A stretch of DNA of 64,000 bases from Chitinophaga agrisoli (lineage in GTDB: Bacteria; Bacteroidota; Bacteroidia; Chitinophagales; Chitinophagaceae): assembly GCF_008386695.1 (NCBI RefSeq), contig NZ_VUOC01000004.1, positions 2,420,327-2,484,326 on the forward strand, written 5' to 3'. This document shows, in pieces, positions 8,274-17,978 of the stretch (the first letter of the stretch is position 1; every line of letters starts with the position of its first letter). Made by a program: the position numbers and the translations under genes. The notes under the pieces were generated by a model. It saw only the letters and a list, made by a program, of their open reading frames with translations, ran no database searches and was not told the DNA's origin.

Positions 8274-9602
8274 TTATCCTTTTGCCTTCCCTATCTTATG
8301 ACCCGCTATGGCGTAATACAGGATGTACGCATAACAAGGCAGCATACAGTACAGGAAAGCCTCGCGGAAATTAGTGCTGCCACTATGCAGGAAACCAAAG
8401 ATCCCATCCGTGCTGAAAAGGCCACTATAGATCTGTGGCAACACGCCACCGCCAACAATGCCCATTACCAGCAGGCCGGAGCCCATTTGCGTAAACCTGC
8501 CCAGCTTGTCGATGGCCAGGGGCCAGATGGCAGGCCACATGAGCGCATTGGCCAATCCCAGCAGCGCAATAAAGGTAACCGCCAGGTTGCCATCTGAGAA
8601 GAAGGCCCCGATGGTAAATATGATACCTAAGATAGCGGAGATACGCAGGCTTTTATCCTGGGAGAGGATCTTGGGGATCGTAAGTATACCAGTTACATAA
8701 CCAACCAGCATAGCGCCCAGGGTAAAGGAGGTGAAGTATTTTGTCTTATCCAGGCTCATGCCCATCTGGTGGGCATAGGTACCTATTACGTCGCCGGCCA
8801 TTACCTCTACCCCAACATACAGGAAAATGCACAACATGCCAAGCATCAGGTAGGGGTATTGGAATGCGCTGGTCCGGGTATCCGCAGTACCGGCGGCACC
8901 TGCATCGTTTCCGGAAGTATCTATTTCCGGCAGGGAGGAACGTTTGATCATAAAGGCCAGCAGCACCAGCACAACCGCCATTACAATATAAGGGCCCACC
9001 ACCCGGGAGGCCAGACTATCCAGCAGCAAGGTTTTCTGCGCAGCATCTGTGGCCGTGGCTATCTGCTTTTCCAGCGCGTCCGCATTCTTTAGTACAATGG
9101 AGCTTAGCACCAGCGGGGCAACAATACCGGCCACCTTATTACAAATACCCATAATACTCATACGCTTGGCGGCACTTTCAATAGGCCCAACGATGCTGAT
9201 GTAGGGATTAGAGGCTGCCTGCAGCAGGGTAAGCCCCATACCTTGTACGAACAGGCCAGTCAGGAACATACCAAAACTACGGCTGTTGGCAGCTGGTACA
9301 AAGATGAGGGAACCACCGGCCATTACCAGCAATCCCAGCGCCATACCGTTCTTAAACCCTGTCTTCTTTAAGATAAAAGAAGAAGGCATGCCCAGGAAAA
9401 AATACGCCAGGTAAAAGGCGAACGTAACCAGCAAAGCCTCCGCAATACTCAGCTCACAGGCGATCTTCAGGAACGGGATCAACGTACTGTTTAACCAGGT
9501 AACAAAGCCAAATACAAAAAAAAGAACTCCAATGATAGTAATCGATTGCGCATAGCCGGCGGCTTTCTTCCCCGGGAGCGCTGCAGTGGTGTTAGATGAC
9601 AT
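8274..9602 (-). CDS. FucP/GluP-family MFS sugar:proton symporter
   Basis: Inner-membrane permease of 442 residues with about 12 hydrophobic helices. It begins with a short polar N-terminus followed by FFVFGFVTWLNSTLIPFLK, the characteristic first helix of the glucose/galactose (GluP) and fucose (FucP) permease branch. LLQAASNPYISIVGP in helix 4-5 is also typical. Substrate is probably glucose, galactose or fucose; the adjacent galactokinase favours galactose/glucose but the sequence cannot settle it. It is divergent from a second permease at 9868, sharing a 265-bp AT-rich upstream region (9603-9867) in which I found no clear -33/-7 pair or known operator. Confidence 0.9.
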   Translation of the reverse strand: MSSNTTAALPGKKAAGYAQSITIIGVLFFVFGFVTWLNSTLIPFLKIACELSIAEALLVTFAFYLAYFFLGMPSSFILKKTGFKNGMALGLLVMAGGSLIFVPAANSRSFGMFLTGLFVQGMGLTLLQAASNPYISIVGPIESAAKRMSIMGICNKVAGIVAPLVLSSIVLKNADALEKQIATATDAAQKTLLLDSLASRVVGPYIVMAVVLVLLAFMIKRSSLPEIDTSGNDAGAAGTADTRTSAFQYPYLMLGMLCIFLYVGVEVMAGDVIGTYAHQMGMSLDKTKYFTSFTLGAMLVGYVTGILTIPKILSQDKSLRISAILGIIFTIGAFFSDGNLAVTFIALLGLANALMWPAIWPLAIDKLGRFTQMGSGLLVMGIVGGGVLPQIYSGLFSTDGIFGFLHSGSTNFREAFLYCMLPCYAYILYYAIAGHKIGKAKG

Positions 9603-9867
9603 AGCAGCAGGTTAAGATTGATAAAATATACAGATCTTGGTTTGATGGACACGAACTTAATCAACTATTCCTGTATTTTCTAACGCTTTGGGAACGAATT
9701 TCGTACTTTATTCATTCGCTACTATTTTTAGATAATATTCTATAATTTACGCGCTAAAACGTTTTTGCATAGTAGAAATTTTCAAGAATTTATTTTTATT
9801 TTAGAAAATCTTAAAAAATAATTTATACATTTATCGGGATAATAAACCATCGTAATTAAACACGTTT

Positions 9868-11493
9868 ATGGCTGATCAAACAAAGCAAGGAACACATCCC
9901 TCCTTTCCCGTACTCATTCTGGTCTTTTTCTTCTGGGGGTTTGTTGCTGCGTCTAACAGTATCTTTATCCCTTTCTGTAAGGCGCATTTCGAACTCACCC
10001 AACTGGAGTCCCAGTTAATAGACTTCGCCTTCTACGGCGCTTATTTCATCGGGTCCTTACTCTTATACCTGTTCTCTGTTATCCGCGGGGTAGATATCCT
10101 CAACAAGATCGGCTATCAGAAAGGTATTATCTACGGGTTACTGATCTCCGTAGTTGGCGCGGCTGCGCTGATTGGAGCAGTTAACATCGGTAACGGTATG
10201 GCCGAAAAATCCAATGCCTTTTACCTGATATTAGGCGCATTCTTTATTGTGGCGCTGGGCTTCTCACTACAGCAAACAGCGGCCAATCCCTTTGCCATCC
10301 TGCTGGGCGACCCATCCAAGGGTACGCACCGTTTGAACCTGGCAGGCGGTATAAACTCTTTCGGCACCACCATCGGGCCTATTATCGTGAGCATGCTGCT
10401 GTTTGGCAGCGCGCAGGGCGGCGACGCTTCAAAAACTGATATCAGCAAGATCAATACCTTGTATATACTGCTCATTGTATTGTTCCTGGTAGCGGCGGCC
10501 ATCTTTGCTTTTGCCAAGATGCCCAAAACAACCGCAGATGAACCATTTGAAAACTCTACACATGCCAGTAAAGCGCTGCTGGGTATCACAGCTATGTTTG
10601 TGCTGATCCTGGTAGGTATTGCGCTGAAGAAAGAACTGCCTTTCTTTATTACCGGTATTGTAGGTATCCTGGCCATCCTCTTCTATGCGAAGGGTAGCTC
10701 CCAGAAAAACGGCGACGGCTGGGGCGCTATGAAATATCCGCAGCTGGTACTGGGCATGATCGCCATTTTTGTGTATGTAGGCGTGGAGGTAACAGTGGCC
10801 AGTAACATGGGCGCGCTGCTTAAACATCCTGGTTTCCTGACGCCGGAAGGTTTGTCAGAATCACAGCTCGATCCTTTTATCTCCCTGTTCTGGGGTAGTT
10901 TGATGATAGGCCGCTGGGCTGGCGCTATTACCGTGTTCAATGTTTCCAAAGCTACCCGCAAGCTGCTGTTTGTGATCGTTCCATTCATTGCCTATGGCGT
11001 GATCCTGGGTGCAAATGCCTGGAAGGGTAATGATATCACCCAGCTGTATCCTTATGCAGGTGTGCTGGTGATCCAGATCATCGGTTTCTTTGCCGGACAG
11101 GAAAAACCCGCCAAGACCCTCATGATCTTTGGCTTATTGGGTATGGCTGCCATGATCATTGGTTTATGCACCACCGGTTATGTAGCCACTTTTGCCTTTG
11201 TGAGCGGCGGCCTTTTCTGTTCTGTAATGTGGCCTTCCATCTTCTCACTGGCCATTGCCGGATTAGGTAAATATACAAGCCAGGCTTCCTCTTTCCTGGT
11301 AATGATGATATTGGGAGGTTCCCTGATACCGCCGGTGCAGGGAGGTTTAGCAGATACTCCGCTAGGCATTCATGCCTCTTACATTATACCAGTTTTATGC
11401 TTTGCATATCTGGCCTTCTTTGCATTTAGAGTTAAAACCATCTTAAAATCTCAGGGAATCGATTATGAGTCAGCAATTAGTAGTGGGCATTGA
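9868..11493 (+). CDS. Second FucP-like MFS sugar permease, enlarged
   Basis: Sugar permease of 541 residues, about 100 longer than its divergent neighbour. The N-terminus (FFFWGFVAASNSIFIPFCK) and LQQTAANPFAILLG place it in the FucP/GluP branch. The extra length is mostly in the middle: an additional hydrophobic hairpin around residues 232-275 before the second six-helix half starts (MKYPQLVLGMIAIFVYVGVEV). The 3' end overlaps the ROK kinase gene by 29 bp in another frame, so transport and phosphorylation of the same sugar are probably coupled. Glucose or an N-acetylhexosamine would suit the operon; substrate is inferred only. Confidence 0.88.
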   Translation: MADQTKQGTHPSFPVLILVFFFWGFVAASNSIFIPFCKAHFELTQLESQLIDFAFYGAYFIGSLLLYLFSVIRGVDILNKIGYQKGIIYGLLISVVGAAALIGAVNIGNGMAEKSNAFYLILGAFFIVALGFSLQQTAANPFAILLGDPSKGTHRLNLAGGINSFGTTIGPIIVSMLLFGSAQGGDASKTDISKINTLYILLIVLFLVAAAIFAFAKMPKTTADEPFENSTHASKALLGITAMFVLILVGIALKKELPFFITGIVGILAILFYAKGSSQKNGDGWGAMKYPQLVLGMIAIFVYVGVEVTVASNMGALLKHPGFLTPEGLSESQLDPFISLFWGSLMIGRWAGAITVFNVSKATRKLLFVIVPFIAYGVILGANAWKGNDITQLYPYAGVLVIQIIGFFAGQEKPAKTLMIFGLLGMAAMIIGLCTTGYVATFAFVSGGLFCSVMWPSIFSLAIAGLGKYTSQASSFLVMMILGGSLIPPVQGGLADTPLGIHASYIIPVLCFAYLAFFAFRVKTILKSQGIDYESAISSGH

Positions 11494-12430
11494 TATTGGT
11501 GGAACCAATACCAAATTTGGCATAGTAGACCGCAGGGGGAATATCCTGAGCGACGGCCGAATGTTAACCAATGAAAGGGATGACGTGAGTGGCTTCCTCG
11601 AAGAATTACACGGACATCTCACCAAACTGATAGCAGAAGTAGGCGGTATTGAAAATATCCGGGGTATTGGCGTAGGCGCACCCAATGGTAACTTTTATAC
11701 CGGTAACGTAGAATATGCACCTAACCTTCGCTGGAAGGGCATTATACCGTTGGCAAACCTGCTGGGCGAAAAATTTGGACTGCCCACTGTATTAACGAAT
11801 GACGCCAATGCGGCCGCTTTGGGCGAACTGATGTACGGCGCTGCCAAAGGCATGAAAGATTTCATCGTGATCACCCTGGGTACCGGCGTAGGCAGCGGCA
11901 TTGTTGCCAATGGCCAGTTAATATACGGGCACGATGGTTTTGCCGGCGAACTGGGTCACTGTATCGTGATACCCGGCGGCAGGCTGCACCCCGGCACAGG
12001 TCACCGCGGATCACTGGAAGCCTATGCTTCTGCCACAGGCGTAACCAACACCGCCCTGGAGTTCCTGGCTAACCGCCCGGATACCAAGAGCACCCTGCGC
12101 GACCTGGCCAAGGAAGACATCAATTCCAAAACCGTTTTTGACGCTGCCATGGCAGGCGACCCGCTGGCCAGGGAAGTGTATGAATATACCGGCAAAATAC
12201 TGGGCGAGGCCCTGGCTAACTTCGTGATGTTCAGCAGCCCGGAGGCTATTATCCTCTTTGGCGGCCTTACCAAAGCCGGTGACCTGATCATGAAACCGGT
12301 ACGGGAACATATGGAAATGAACCTGTTACCCATTTTTCAGAATAAGGTGCAACTGGTGTTCTCCGAACTGAAGGAAAGTGATGCGGCCATTCTGGGCGCA
12401 AGCGCACTGGCCTGGGAGATGAAGGATTAA
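11465..12430 (+). CDS. ROK-family sugar kinase (glucokinase-like) lacking the zinc cysteines
   Basis: ATP-dependent hexose kinase of 321 residues. The phosphate loop GIDIGGTNTKFG (residues 8-19), catalytic Asp in NDANAAALGE (113), second phosphate loop TLGTGVGSG (138-146) and GELGH (161-165) are all present. The ROK zinc motif normally reads CxCGxxGCxE; here the matching stretch (residues about 175-185) is HPGTGHRGSLE, with the cysteines replaced by Pro, Thr and Ser. His165 remains. Structural zinc is therefore probably absent or differently bound. The start overlaps the upstream permease by 29 bp. Glucose or GlcNAc are the likely substrates given the nearby hexosaminidase and NagB. A hairpin terminator follows. 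Confidence 0.9.
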   Translation: MSQQLVVGIDIGGTNTKFGIVDRRGNILSDGRMLTNERDDVSGFLEELHGHLTKLIAEVGGIENIRGIGVGAPNGNFYTGNVEYAPNLRWKGIIPLANLLGEKFGLPTVLTNDANAAALGELMYGAAKGMKDFIVITLGTGVGSGIVANGQLIYGHDGFAGELGHCIVIPGGRLHPGTGHRGSLEAYASATGVTNTALEFLANRPDTKSTLRDLAKEDINSKTVFDAAMAGDPLAREVYEYTGKILGEALANFVMFSSPEAIILFGGLTKAGDLIMKPVREHMEMNLLPIFQNKVQLVFSELKESDAAILGASALAWEMKD

Positions 12431-12489
12431 TATTCAACGACTGGAATAAGAAGTTCTGACGAATAGTGAATAGTTGAAAAAAGTGAGGG

Positions 12490-12549
12490 GCGAAAAGTGG
12501 AAGGTGAAAGATAAAATTGCTATCTTTCATCATTCACTTTTCGCTTTTT
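12490..12549 (+). terminator. Terminator after ROK kinase
   Basis: Outer arms 12490-12499 and 12535-12544 (10 bp, perfect) and inner arms 12505-12513 and 12521-12529 (9 bp, perfect) form a long hairpin with a 5-nt internal loop on each side and a 7-nt apical loop, followed by five T. It lies 60 bp past the kinase stop. Confidence 0.8.
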
Positions 12550-12576
12550 GCTTAAATAATAATATTGATCGGTTAT

Positions 12577-13623
12577 ATGCAAGATCGTAGAAACTTTTTA
12601 AAAGCAGCGGCCCTTGGCGCCGCTGCTTTCTCTTTTGAAGGCGTGAAAGCAACACCGGTAACCGCAGCCGGCAGGGTGGTAAAAGGCCAGCCCATCGTAA
12701 TATCCACCTGGGATTTTGGTTTGCCCGCCAACAAAGCCGCCTGGGAAGTACTGAAACAAGGGGGCCGGGCGCTGGATGCGGTAGAGGCCGGGGTAAAAGT
12801 GCCGGAAGCAGATCCTAAGATCCAGACCGTGGGTTATGGCGGTTTTCCTGACCGGGACGGCCATGTTACCCTGGATGCCTGCATTATGGACGAGCTGGGG
12901 AACTGTGGATCCGTAGCGGCGCTGGAGCATGTAATACATGCTATATCCGTTGCACGCGCCGTGATGGAGAAAACGCCGCATGTAATGCTCGTAGGCGAAG
13001 GAGCCCTGCAGTTTGCGCTGGCCAGCGGTTTTAAGAAAGAGAACCTGCTAACCCCTGAGTCTGAAAAAGCATGGAAGGAATGGCTGAAAAAATCGGAATA
13101 TAAGCCGATGATGAACATAGAGAACAAAACCTATAACAGTAACGGCGCTACGGCATTTAGCCCGCTGCAGTTACCAGGCAACGTATACAACCACGATACC
13201 ATTGGTATGCTGGCCATGGACGCCAACGGCAACCTGTCCGGCGCCTGTACGACCAGCGGTATGGCATTTAAGATGCGCGGCCGCGTAGGCGACTCCCCTA
13301 TCATAGGCGCAGGCCTGTATGTGGATAATGAAGTAGGCGGCGCTACCTCTACCGGCGTAGGCGAAGAAGTGATCCGTATTGTGGGCAGCCACCTGGTGGT
13401 GGAATTAATGCGCCAGGGTTATACGCCGGAGGCAGCCTGTAAGGAAGCCGTAACACGTATCGTAAAGAAAAGCCCGCAAAAAGCTAAAGAGATCCAGGTA
13501 GGTTTCCTGGCCCTGAATAAAAAAGGGGAATACGGCGCTTATTGCCTGCAACAAGGATTTAGCTATGCCGTATGCACCAGCGATACCAAAAATGAGCTCA
13601 TTAACGGTAAACACTATTTTTAA
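12577..13623 (+). CDS. N4-(beta-N-acetylglucosaminyl)-L-asparaginase (glycosylasparaginase), Tat-exported
   Basis: Ntn-hydrolase that splits the GlcNAc-Asn bond left after N-glycoprotein breakdown. I chose the ATG at 12577 over a TTG at 12565 because it puts the twin-arginine motif DRRNFLK at residues 3-9, followed by a hydrophobic stretch: a Tat signal suggesting export folded to the periplasm. From this start the protein is 348 residues. The self-cleavage site HDTIGM, whose Thr becomes the N-terminal nucleophile, and the downstream GRVGDSPIIGAGLYVDNEVG motif are conserved. The gene lies between the ROK kinase and cutC, all on the + strand, and fits the amino-sugar theme of the region. Confidence 0.93.
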   Translation: MQDRRNFLKAAALGAAAFSFEGVKATPVTAAGRVVKGQPIVISTWDFGLPANKAAWEVLKQGGRALDAVEAGVKVPEADPKIQTVGYGGFPDRDGHVTLDACIMDELGNCGSVAALEHVIHAISVARAVMEKTPHVMLVGEGALQFALASGFKKENLLTPESEKAWKEWLKKSEYKPMMNIENKTYNSNGATAFSPLQLPGNVYNHDTIGMLAMDANGNLSGACTTSGMAFKMRGRVGDSPIIGAGLYVDNEVGGATSTGVGEEVIRIVGSHLVVELMRQGYTPEAACKEAVTRIVKKSPQKAKEIQVGFLALNKKGEYGAYCLQQGFSYAVCTSDTKNELINGKHYF

Positions 13624-13712
13624 GCAGCTGTTATCGTTTGTCGCGGCAATGGTACCTGCACCCGTTACAAACGACTAAACAACGGCCAACAGCAGGCTAA
13701 AAGCTATTATTC

Positions 13713-14477
13713 ATGATCACCTTAGAAATATGCGCCACTTCCGTTGCCTCCTGTATAGCCGCCCAGGAAGGGGGCGCGCAACGGATAGAGCTGTGTGATA
13801 ACCTGTTAGAAGGCGGTACTACGCCAAGCTATGGCGCCATCGCTATGGCCAGGGAAAAAGTACAGCTGGCCCTCTACCCCATCATACGGCCCAGGGGTGG
13901 TGATTTTCTGTACGATGGCCTGGAATTTGAAGTAATGAAGCGGGATATTACCCTCTGCAAGCAATTAGGCTGCGATGGCGTGGTGATAGGCATATTGACA
14001 GCAGATGGGCGCGTGGACAAAGAACGGTGCCGTATACTGACAGAGCTGGCCTGGCCCATGGGCGTAACCTTTCACCGGGCTTTTGATATGACCGCAGATC
14101 CTATGCAGGCATTAGCCGATATCATAGATATTGGCTGCGAACGGATCCTCACCTCCGGGCAGCGCAATACCGCGGTGGAAGGCATTCCGCTGCTAAAAAC
14201 ACTGGTGCAGGCAGCAGAGGGGCGTATTATCATCATGGCAGGCTCCGGGGTAAGATCACATAATATTGCCACCCTTGTAAAGGAAACCGGGGCCGTGGAA
14301 TATCATACTACTGCCAGGGCTTATGTGGAGGGCGGTATGTTGTATCGCAATCCTAATGTAAGCATGGGCGGCGCGCCAGGCGTAAAGGAATATGAAATAT
14401 CCCTTACGCAGGCCAGCGAGGTGAAGCTGATCCTGGAAGAGGCCAACAAAGCGCAGCAAGGGGCGGCGCAGCAATGA
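13713..14477 (+). CDS. cutC: CutC family protein
   Basis: TIM-barrel protein of 254 residues beginning LEICATSVASCIAAQEGGAQRIELC, with the family motifs GGTTPSYG, IRPRGGDFLY and GVTFHRAFD. CutC was linked to copper tolerance in E. coli, though its biochemical role is unsettled, and in Bacteroidota it often sits beside glycan-degradation genes, as here. No signal peptide, so cytoplasmic. It is 90 bp after glycosylasparaginase and 80 bp before a secreted EEP protein on the same strand. Alternative: a sugar-related hydrolase or lyase using the same barrel. Confidence 0.93.
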   Translation: MITLEICATSVASCIAAQEGGAQRIELCDNLLEGGTTPSYGAIAMAREKVQLALYPIIRPRGGDFLYDGLEFEVMKRDITLCKQLGCDGVVIGILTADGRVDKERCRILTELAWPMGVTFHRAFDMTADPMQALADIIDIGCERILTSGQRNTAVEGIPLLKTLVQAAEGRIIIMAGSGVRSHNIATLVKETGAVEYHTTARAYVEGGMLYRNPNVSMGGAPGVKEYEISLTQASEVKLILEEANKAQQGAAQQ

Positions 14478-14557
14478 ACAATGTAAGACATCAGTCAGGT
14501 GGATACTGATGTATGAAGTACGGCGTATTTCATATCTCAGTCTTCATCCTTCATACT

Positions 14558-15331
14558 ATGAAACATTTCCTTATTTCGTTAGCACTTGCTTGCAGCAGCT
14601 GGCCGTTACTACTACCTGCGCAAAACCTGAAAGTGCTTACCTACAACATTCATCACGGCCAGAATATGCAGGGCACACTTGACCTGCAGGGCATTGCCAA
14701 CGTTATACTGGCCACCAACGCAGACCTGGTAGCCCTGCAGGAAATGGACAGCGCCACTGCCCGTTCCCAGGGTGCTGATCAGCTCAAAGAGCTGGCGTCC
14801 CTTACCGGTATGTACACCTATTTTGCCAAAAGCATGGATTATGATGGCGGCGCCTATGGCACTGGCATCCTTTCCCGCTTGCCCATTGTACATGGCGAAC
14901 GTATCGCCCTGCCCGGCAGCAACGGACAGGAGCCACGTGTAGCCGGTATTGCCACCATACGGCTCCCCGGCGACAGCCTCCTGCAATTTGTAAGCACGCA
15001 CCTGGACGCCGGCAATGAGCCGGCAGAACGCATTAACCAGGCCAATGCCCTGGTGCAGCACTTCTCTGCAGCCAAAACGCTGGTCATACTGGCCGGCGAT
15101 CTCAATGCGGCGCCGGTAGCCAAAGAGACCTCCCTGCTCAAACAACTGTTTGCAGACGCCACCCAGAGCGCCGGGCCGACCTATCCTGCAGATACGCCTA
15201 CGGTAAAACTGGACTACATACTGCTGTATCCTAAACACCGCTGGAACGTAATAGCTCCGCGGGTGATACAGGAAACCGTAGCGTCTGACCACCGGCCGGT
15301 GGTATGCGAGATAGAGGTACTGAACCACTGA
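14558..15331 (+). CDS. Secreted endonuclease/exonuclease/phosphatase (EEP) family protein
   Basis: Metal-dependent phosphoesterase fold, 257 residues from the ATG at 14558. I prefer this to the ATG at 14513 because it gives a clean signal peptide (KHFLISLALACSSWPLLLPAQ) directly before the domain. Conserved EEP motifs: LTYNIHHG, NADLVALQEMD (metal-binding Glu), AGDLNAAP, and SDHRPVV (catalytic Asp-His). Substrate could be nucleic acid, a phosphodiester lipid or a sugar phosphate; the family is broad. The upstream 14513-14556 stretch contains an imperfect GTATGAAG/CTTCATAC inverted repeat. Confidence 0.88.
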   Translation: MKHFLISLALACSSWPLLLPAQNLKVLTYNIHHGQNMQGTLDLQGIANVILATNADLVALQEMDSATARSQGADQLKELASLTGMYTYFAKSMDYDGGAYGTGILSRLPIVHGERIALPGSNGQEPRVAGIATIRLPGDSLLQFVSTHLDAGNEPAERINQANALVQHFSAAKTLVILAGDLNAAPVAKETSLLKQLFADATQSAGPTYPADTPTVKLDYILLYPKHRWNVIAPRVIQETVASDHRPVVCEIEVLNH

Positions 15332-15468
15332 TGCACAATTATGCCTATAGTGAATAGTACCTGCGTACCTTATAAACGACTACGGACGGTGGCGGTTAAC
15401 AAGCAGCCACTGTTAAAAGTTGTTTGCTTATTTCATATCTTCTGTCTTTATTTGACGAAATTACTTTT

Positions 15469-17781
15469 ATGTACAGAGCAATAAACCGTAAACGGGCGTT
15501 ATTACCCTGCGTTATAGCATTCGCCCTGGCAAGCCTGGCTGCCTGTAACACCGCGCAAAGGGATGCAGCTCCCAAAGGTAAGGTCAGCATCATACCTATC
15601 CCGGTGGATGTGAAAGAAACACCAGACTCCTTTTTACTGGATAAACAAACAGTATTAGTAGCCACTACGCCTGAGGAAAAGCAGGATGCAGACCTGTTCA
15701 ATACCTGGCTGCAGCAGCTTACGGGTTATGCGCTGACCATTGCGGACAAAGGCGATAAAAACGCGATTGTCCTGCATACCGCTACAGACAGCAGCGCGCA
15801 TGCGGAAGGGTACACATTAAAAGTAAACAAAGACCGGATCGACATTAACGGCAACGACGGCAACGGTACCTTTTACGGTATACAAACGCTGATACAGCTG
15901 CTGCCCGTAGAGAAAGGCAACTCCCTCTGGATCCCCGGCGCAGCAATCACGGATTATCCCCGTTTCGCCTACCGCGGGCTGCACCTGGATGTGTGCCGCC
16001 ACTTCTTCTCCACGGATTTTGTGAAGAAGTATATAGACCTGCTGGCCATGCACAAGTTCAACACCTTTCACTGGCACCTCACGGACGACCAGGGCTGGCG
16101 TATAGAGATCAAGAAATACCCGCGCCTCACAGAAGTAGGCTCCAAGCGTAAGGAAACTATGGCGGGGCATTACAGCGATCAGAAATATGACGGTAAACCT
16201 TATGGCGGTTTTTATACGCAGGAAGAAGTAAAAGATGTGCTGAAATATGCTGCGGAGCGCCACGTGACCGTGATCCCCGAGATAGAGATGCCGGGCCATG
16301 CCCTGGCTGCATTAACCGCCTTCCCTAACCTGGGTTGCACTGGCGGCCCCTATGAAGTAGGCACCCGCTGGGGCGTGTATGACGATATCTTTTGCGCCGG
16401 TAACGACAGCACCTTCCTGTTCCTGCAGGATGTGCTGGACGAGGTGATAGCGTTATTCCCCGGCAAATACATCCACATTGGCGGCGACGAAGCGCCTAAA
16501 ACACGCTGGGAAAAATGCCCCAAATGCCAGCGCCGCATGAAGGAAGAGGGTCTGAAGGATGTACATGCCCTCCAGAGCTACTTTATACAGCGCATGGAAA
16601 AATACATTAATAGCAAAGGACGCCGTATCATAGGCTGGGACGAGATCCTGGAAGGCGGCCTTGCGCCGGATGCTACCGTAATGAGCTGGAGAGGCGAAGA
16701 AGGCGGTGTGGCTGCGGCCAAACAACATCATGATGTGATCATGACGCCAGGCAACTATGTGTATTTTGACCACTATCAATCCAAAAGCAAAAGCGAACCC
16801 GTGGCTATTGGCGGGTATACCCCGGTAAGCGAAGTATACAGCTACGAGCCCATACCTAAGGAGCTAAGCCCGGAAGAAGCCCGCTACATCAAAGGCGCAC
16901 AGGCCAATGTATGGAGTGAGTATATGCCCAACGCATCCCATGTGGAATACATGGTATACCCCCGCGCTACCGCTATGGCGGAAGTGGTATGGAGCCCGAA
17001 GGAGAAACGCAATTACGACGATTTTGTAGAAAGGTTGAAAGTGCACCTGCACCGTCTGGATCTGAAGCAGGTGAACTATGCAAAACATGTATTTGAGATC
17101 CGAGGTTCAGCAGACAGCAGCGCCAAAGGCGTGGTGGTAACACTCTCCAGCAAACTGGATGGCGGGCAGCTGTTCTACACGGTAGACGGCAGCAACCCTA
17201 CCCCACAGTCCACCCCGTACACTGCCCCTATCCCCGTGGATAAAGCAGAAACTGTGCGGGCAGCCGTATTCCTGGACGGCAAAGCTTACGGCAGCGAGTA
17301 TACGCAGGCATTCATTTTCCATAAAGCCCTGGGCAAAAAAGTAACGCTGGCACAACCGCCGCATGCCAACTATAATCCCGGCAGCCCCTTTGGACTGGTG
17401 AACGGTATTGAGGGCGTAAAGGAGTATAACGATAACCAGTGGTTTGGATACAGCGGCGCTAACTTCGAGGCCATCGTGGACCTGGACAGCGTGCAGGACA
17501 TCCATACCATAGGCGTGAACATCCTGAATGCAAAAGATCCGGGCATCTTTCCCCCAAAGGACCTGCATTTCCTGGTTTCTGAGGACGGGCAGCATTTTAA
17601 GGAGGTATACAAACAAAACACCTTTAACCAGCCAGGTATTAACCAGGTGCGCGCCTCCTTACAAAATATAAAAGGCCGCTATGTAAAGGTAACTGCGCAG
17701 AACGTGGGCAAAATACCTGCGGGCGCGCAGGGAGCCGGCAGCCTGGCGTGGTTGTTTGTGGATGAAGTAATAATTAATTAA
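15469..17781 (+). CDS. Lipoprotein GH20 beta-N-acetylhexosaminidase
   Basis: Removes terminal beta-GlcNAc or GalNAc. The start at 15469 gives a lipoprotein signal ending ALASLAAC (lipobox Cys about residue 26), so the enzyme is anchored to a membrane facing the periplasm or exterior. Domains: GH20b-like domain (about 40-160), GH20 barrel (about 165-520) with FHWHLTDDQGWRIEI and the catalytic Asp-Glu in HIGGDEAPKTRWE, a CHB_HEX_C-like segment (FYTVDGSNPTPQSTPY), and a C-terminal discoidin-like domain. Total 770 residues. An earlier ATG at 15424 would bury the signal and is unlikely. It is followed by an inverted repeat and the NagB fusion gene. Confidence 0.94.
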   Translation: MYRAINRKRALLPCVIAFALASLAACNTAQRDAAPKGKVSIIPIPVDVKETPDSFLLDKQTVLVATTPEEKQDADLFNTWLQQLTGYALTIADKGDKNAIVLHTATDSSAHAEGYTLKVNKDRIDINGNDGNGTFYGIQTLIQLLPVEKGNSLWIPGAAITDYPRFAYRGLHLDVCRHFFSTDFVKKYIDLLAMHKFNTFHWHLTDDQGWRIEIKKYPRLTEVGSKRKETMAGHYSDQKYDGKPYGGFYTQEEVKDVLKYAAERHVTVIPEIEMPGHALAALTAFPNLGCTGGPYEVGTRWGVYDDIFCAGNDSTFLFLQDVLDEVIALFPGKYIHIGGDEAPKTRWEKCPKCQRRMKEEGLKDVHALQSYFIQRMEKYINSKGRRIIGWDEILEGGLAPDATVMSWRGEEGGVAAAKQHHDVIMTPGNYVYFDHYQSKSKSEPVAIGGYTPVSEVYSYEPIPKELSPEEARYIKGAQANVWSEYMPNASHVEYMVYPRATAMAEVVWSPKEKRNYDDFVERLKVHLHRLDLKQVNYAKHVFEIRGSADSSAKGVVVTLSSKLDGGQLFYTVDGSNPTPQSTPYTAPIPVDKAETVRAAVFLDGKAYGSEYTQAFIFHKALGKKVTLAQPPHANYNPGSPFGLVNGIEGVKEYNDNQWFGYSGANFEAIVDLDSVQDIHTIGVNILNAKDPGIFPPKDLHFLVSEDGQHFKEVYKQNTFNQPGINQVRASLQNIKGRYVKVTAQNVGKIPAGAQGAGSLAWLFVDEVIIN

Positions 17782-17925
17782 TGTGCCCATGTGCTGGTAT
17801 GCTGCTGTGTTGATGGGAAGTACTGCGGATAAGCAGGAAAAATATATTCAATGCATAGATATTATCTAAAAAATCAATGCAATTTTTCAATTAGCATAGC
17901 AGCATATTAGCACATTAGCACATTT
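17781..17925 (+). repeat. Long imperfect inverted repeat with T-rich tail
   Basis: About 28-31 nt at 17781-17808 are imperfectly complementary to 17892-17922 (shared blocks such as ATGTGCT and TATGCTGCT with their complements), separated by about 85 nt and followed by CATTTTTCTTTAATTTT. It probably folds into an extended hairpin ending the hexosaminidase transcript; a small RNA or decayed repeat are alternatives. Confidence 0.45.
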
Positions 17926-17978
17926 TTCTTTAATTTTCCGGCTCGCTTTTAAAACGCCTCTAATCCAAATTTTTTCAT

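Noticed and set aside
15423-15454. TTTG-N20-TTTATTTG as a hexosaminidase promoter
   Set aside because: One mismatch in the -7 box and it would leave a leader of only about 10 nt before the chosen start.
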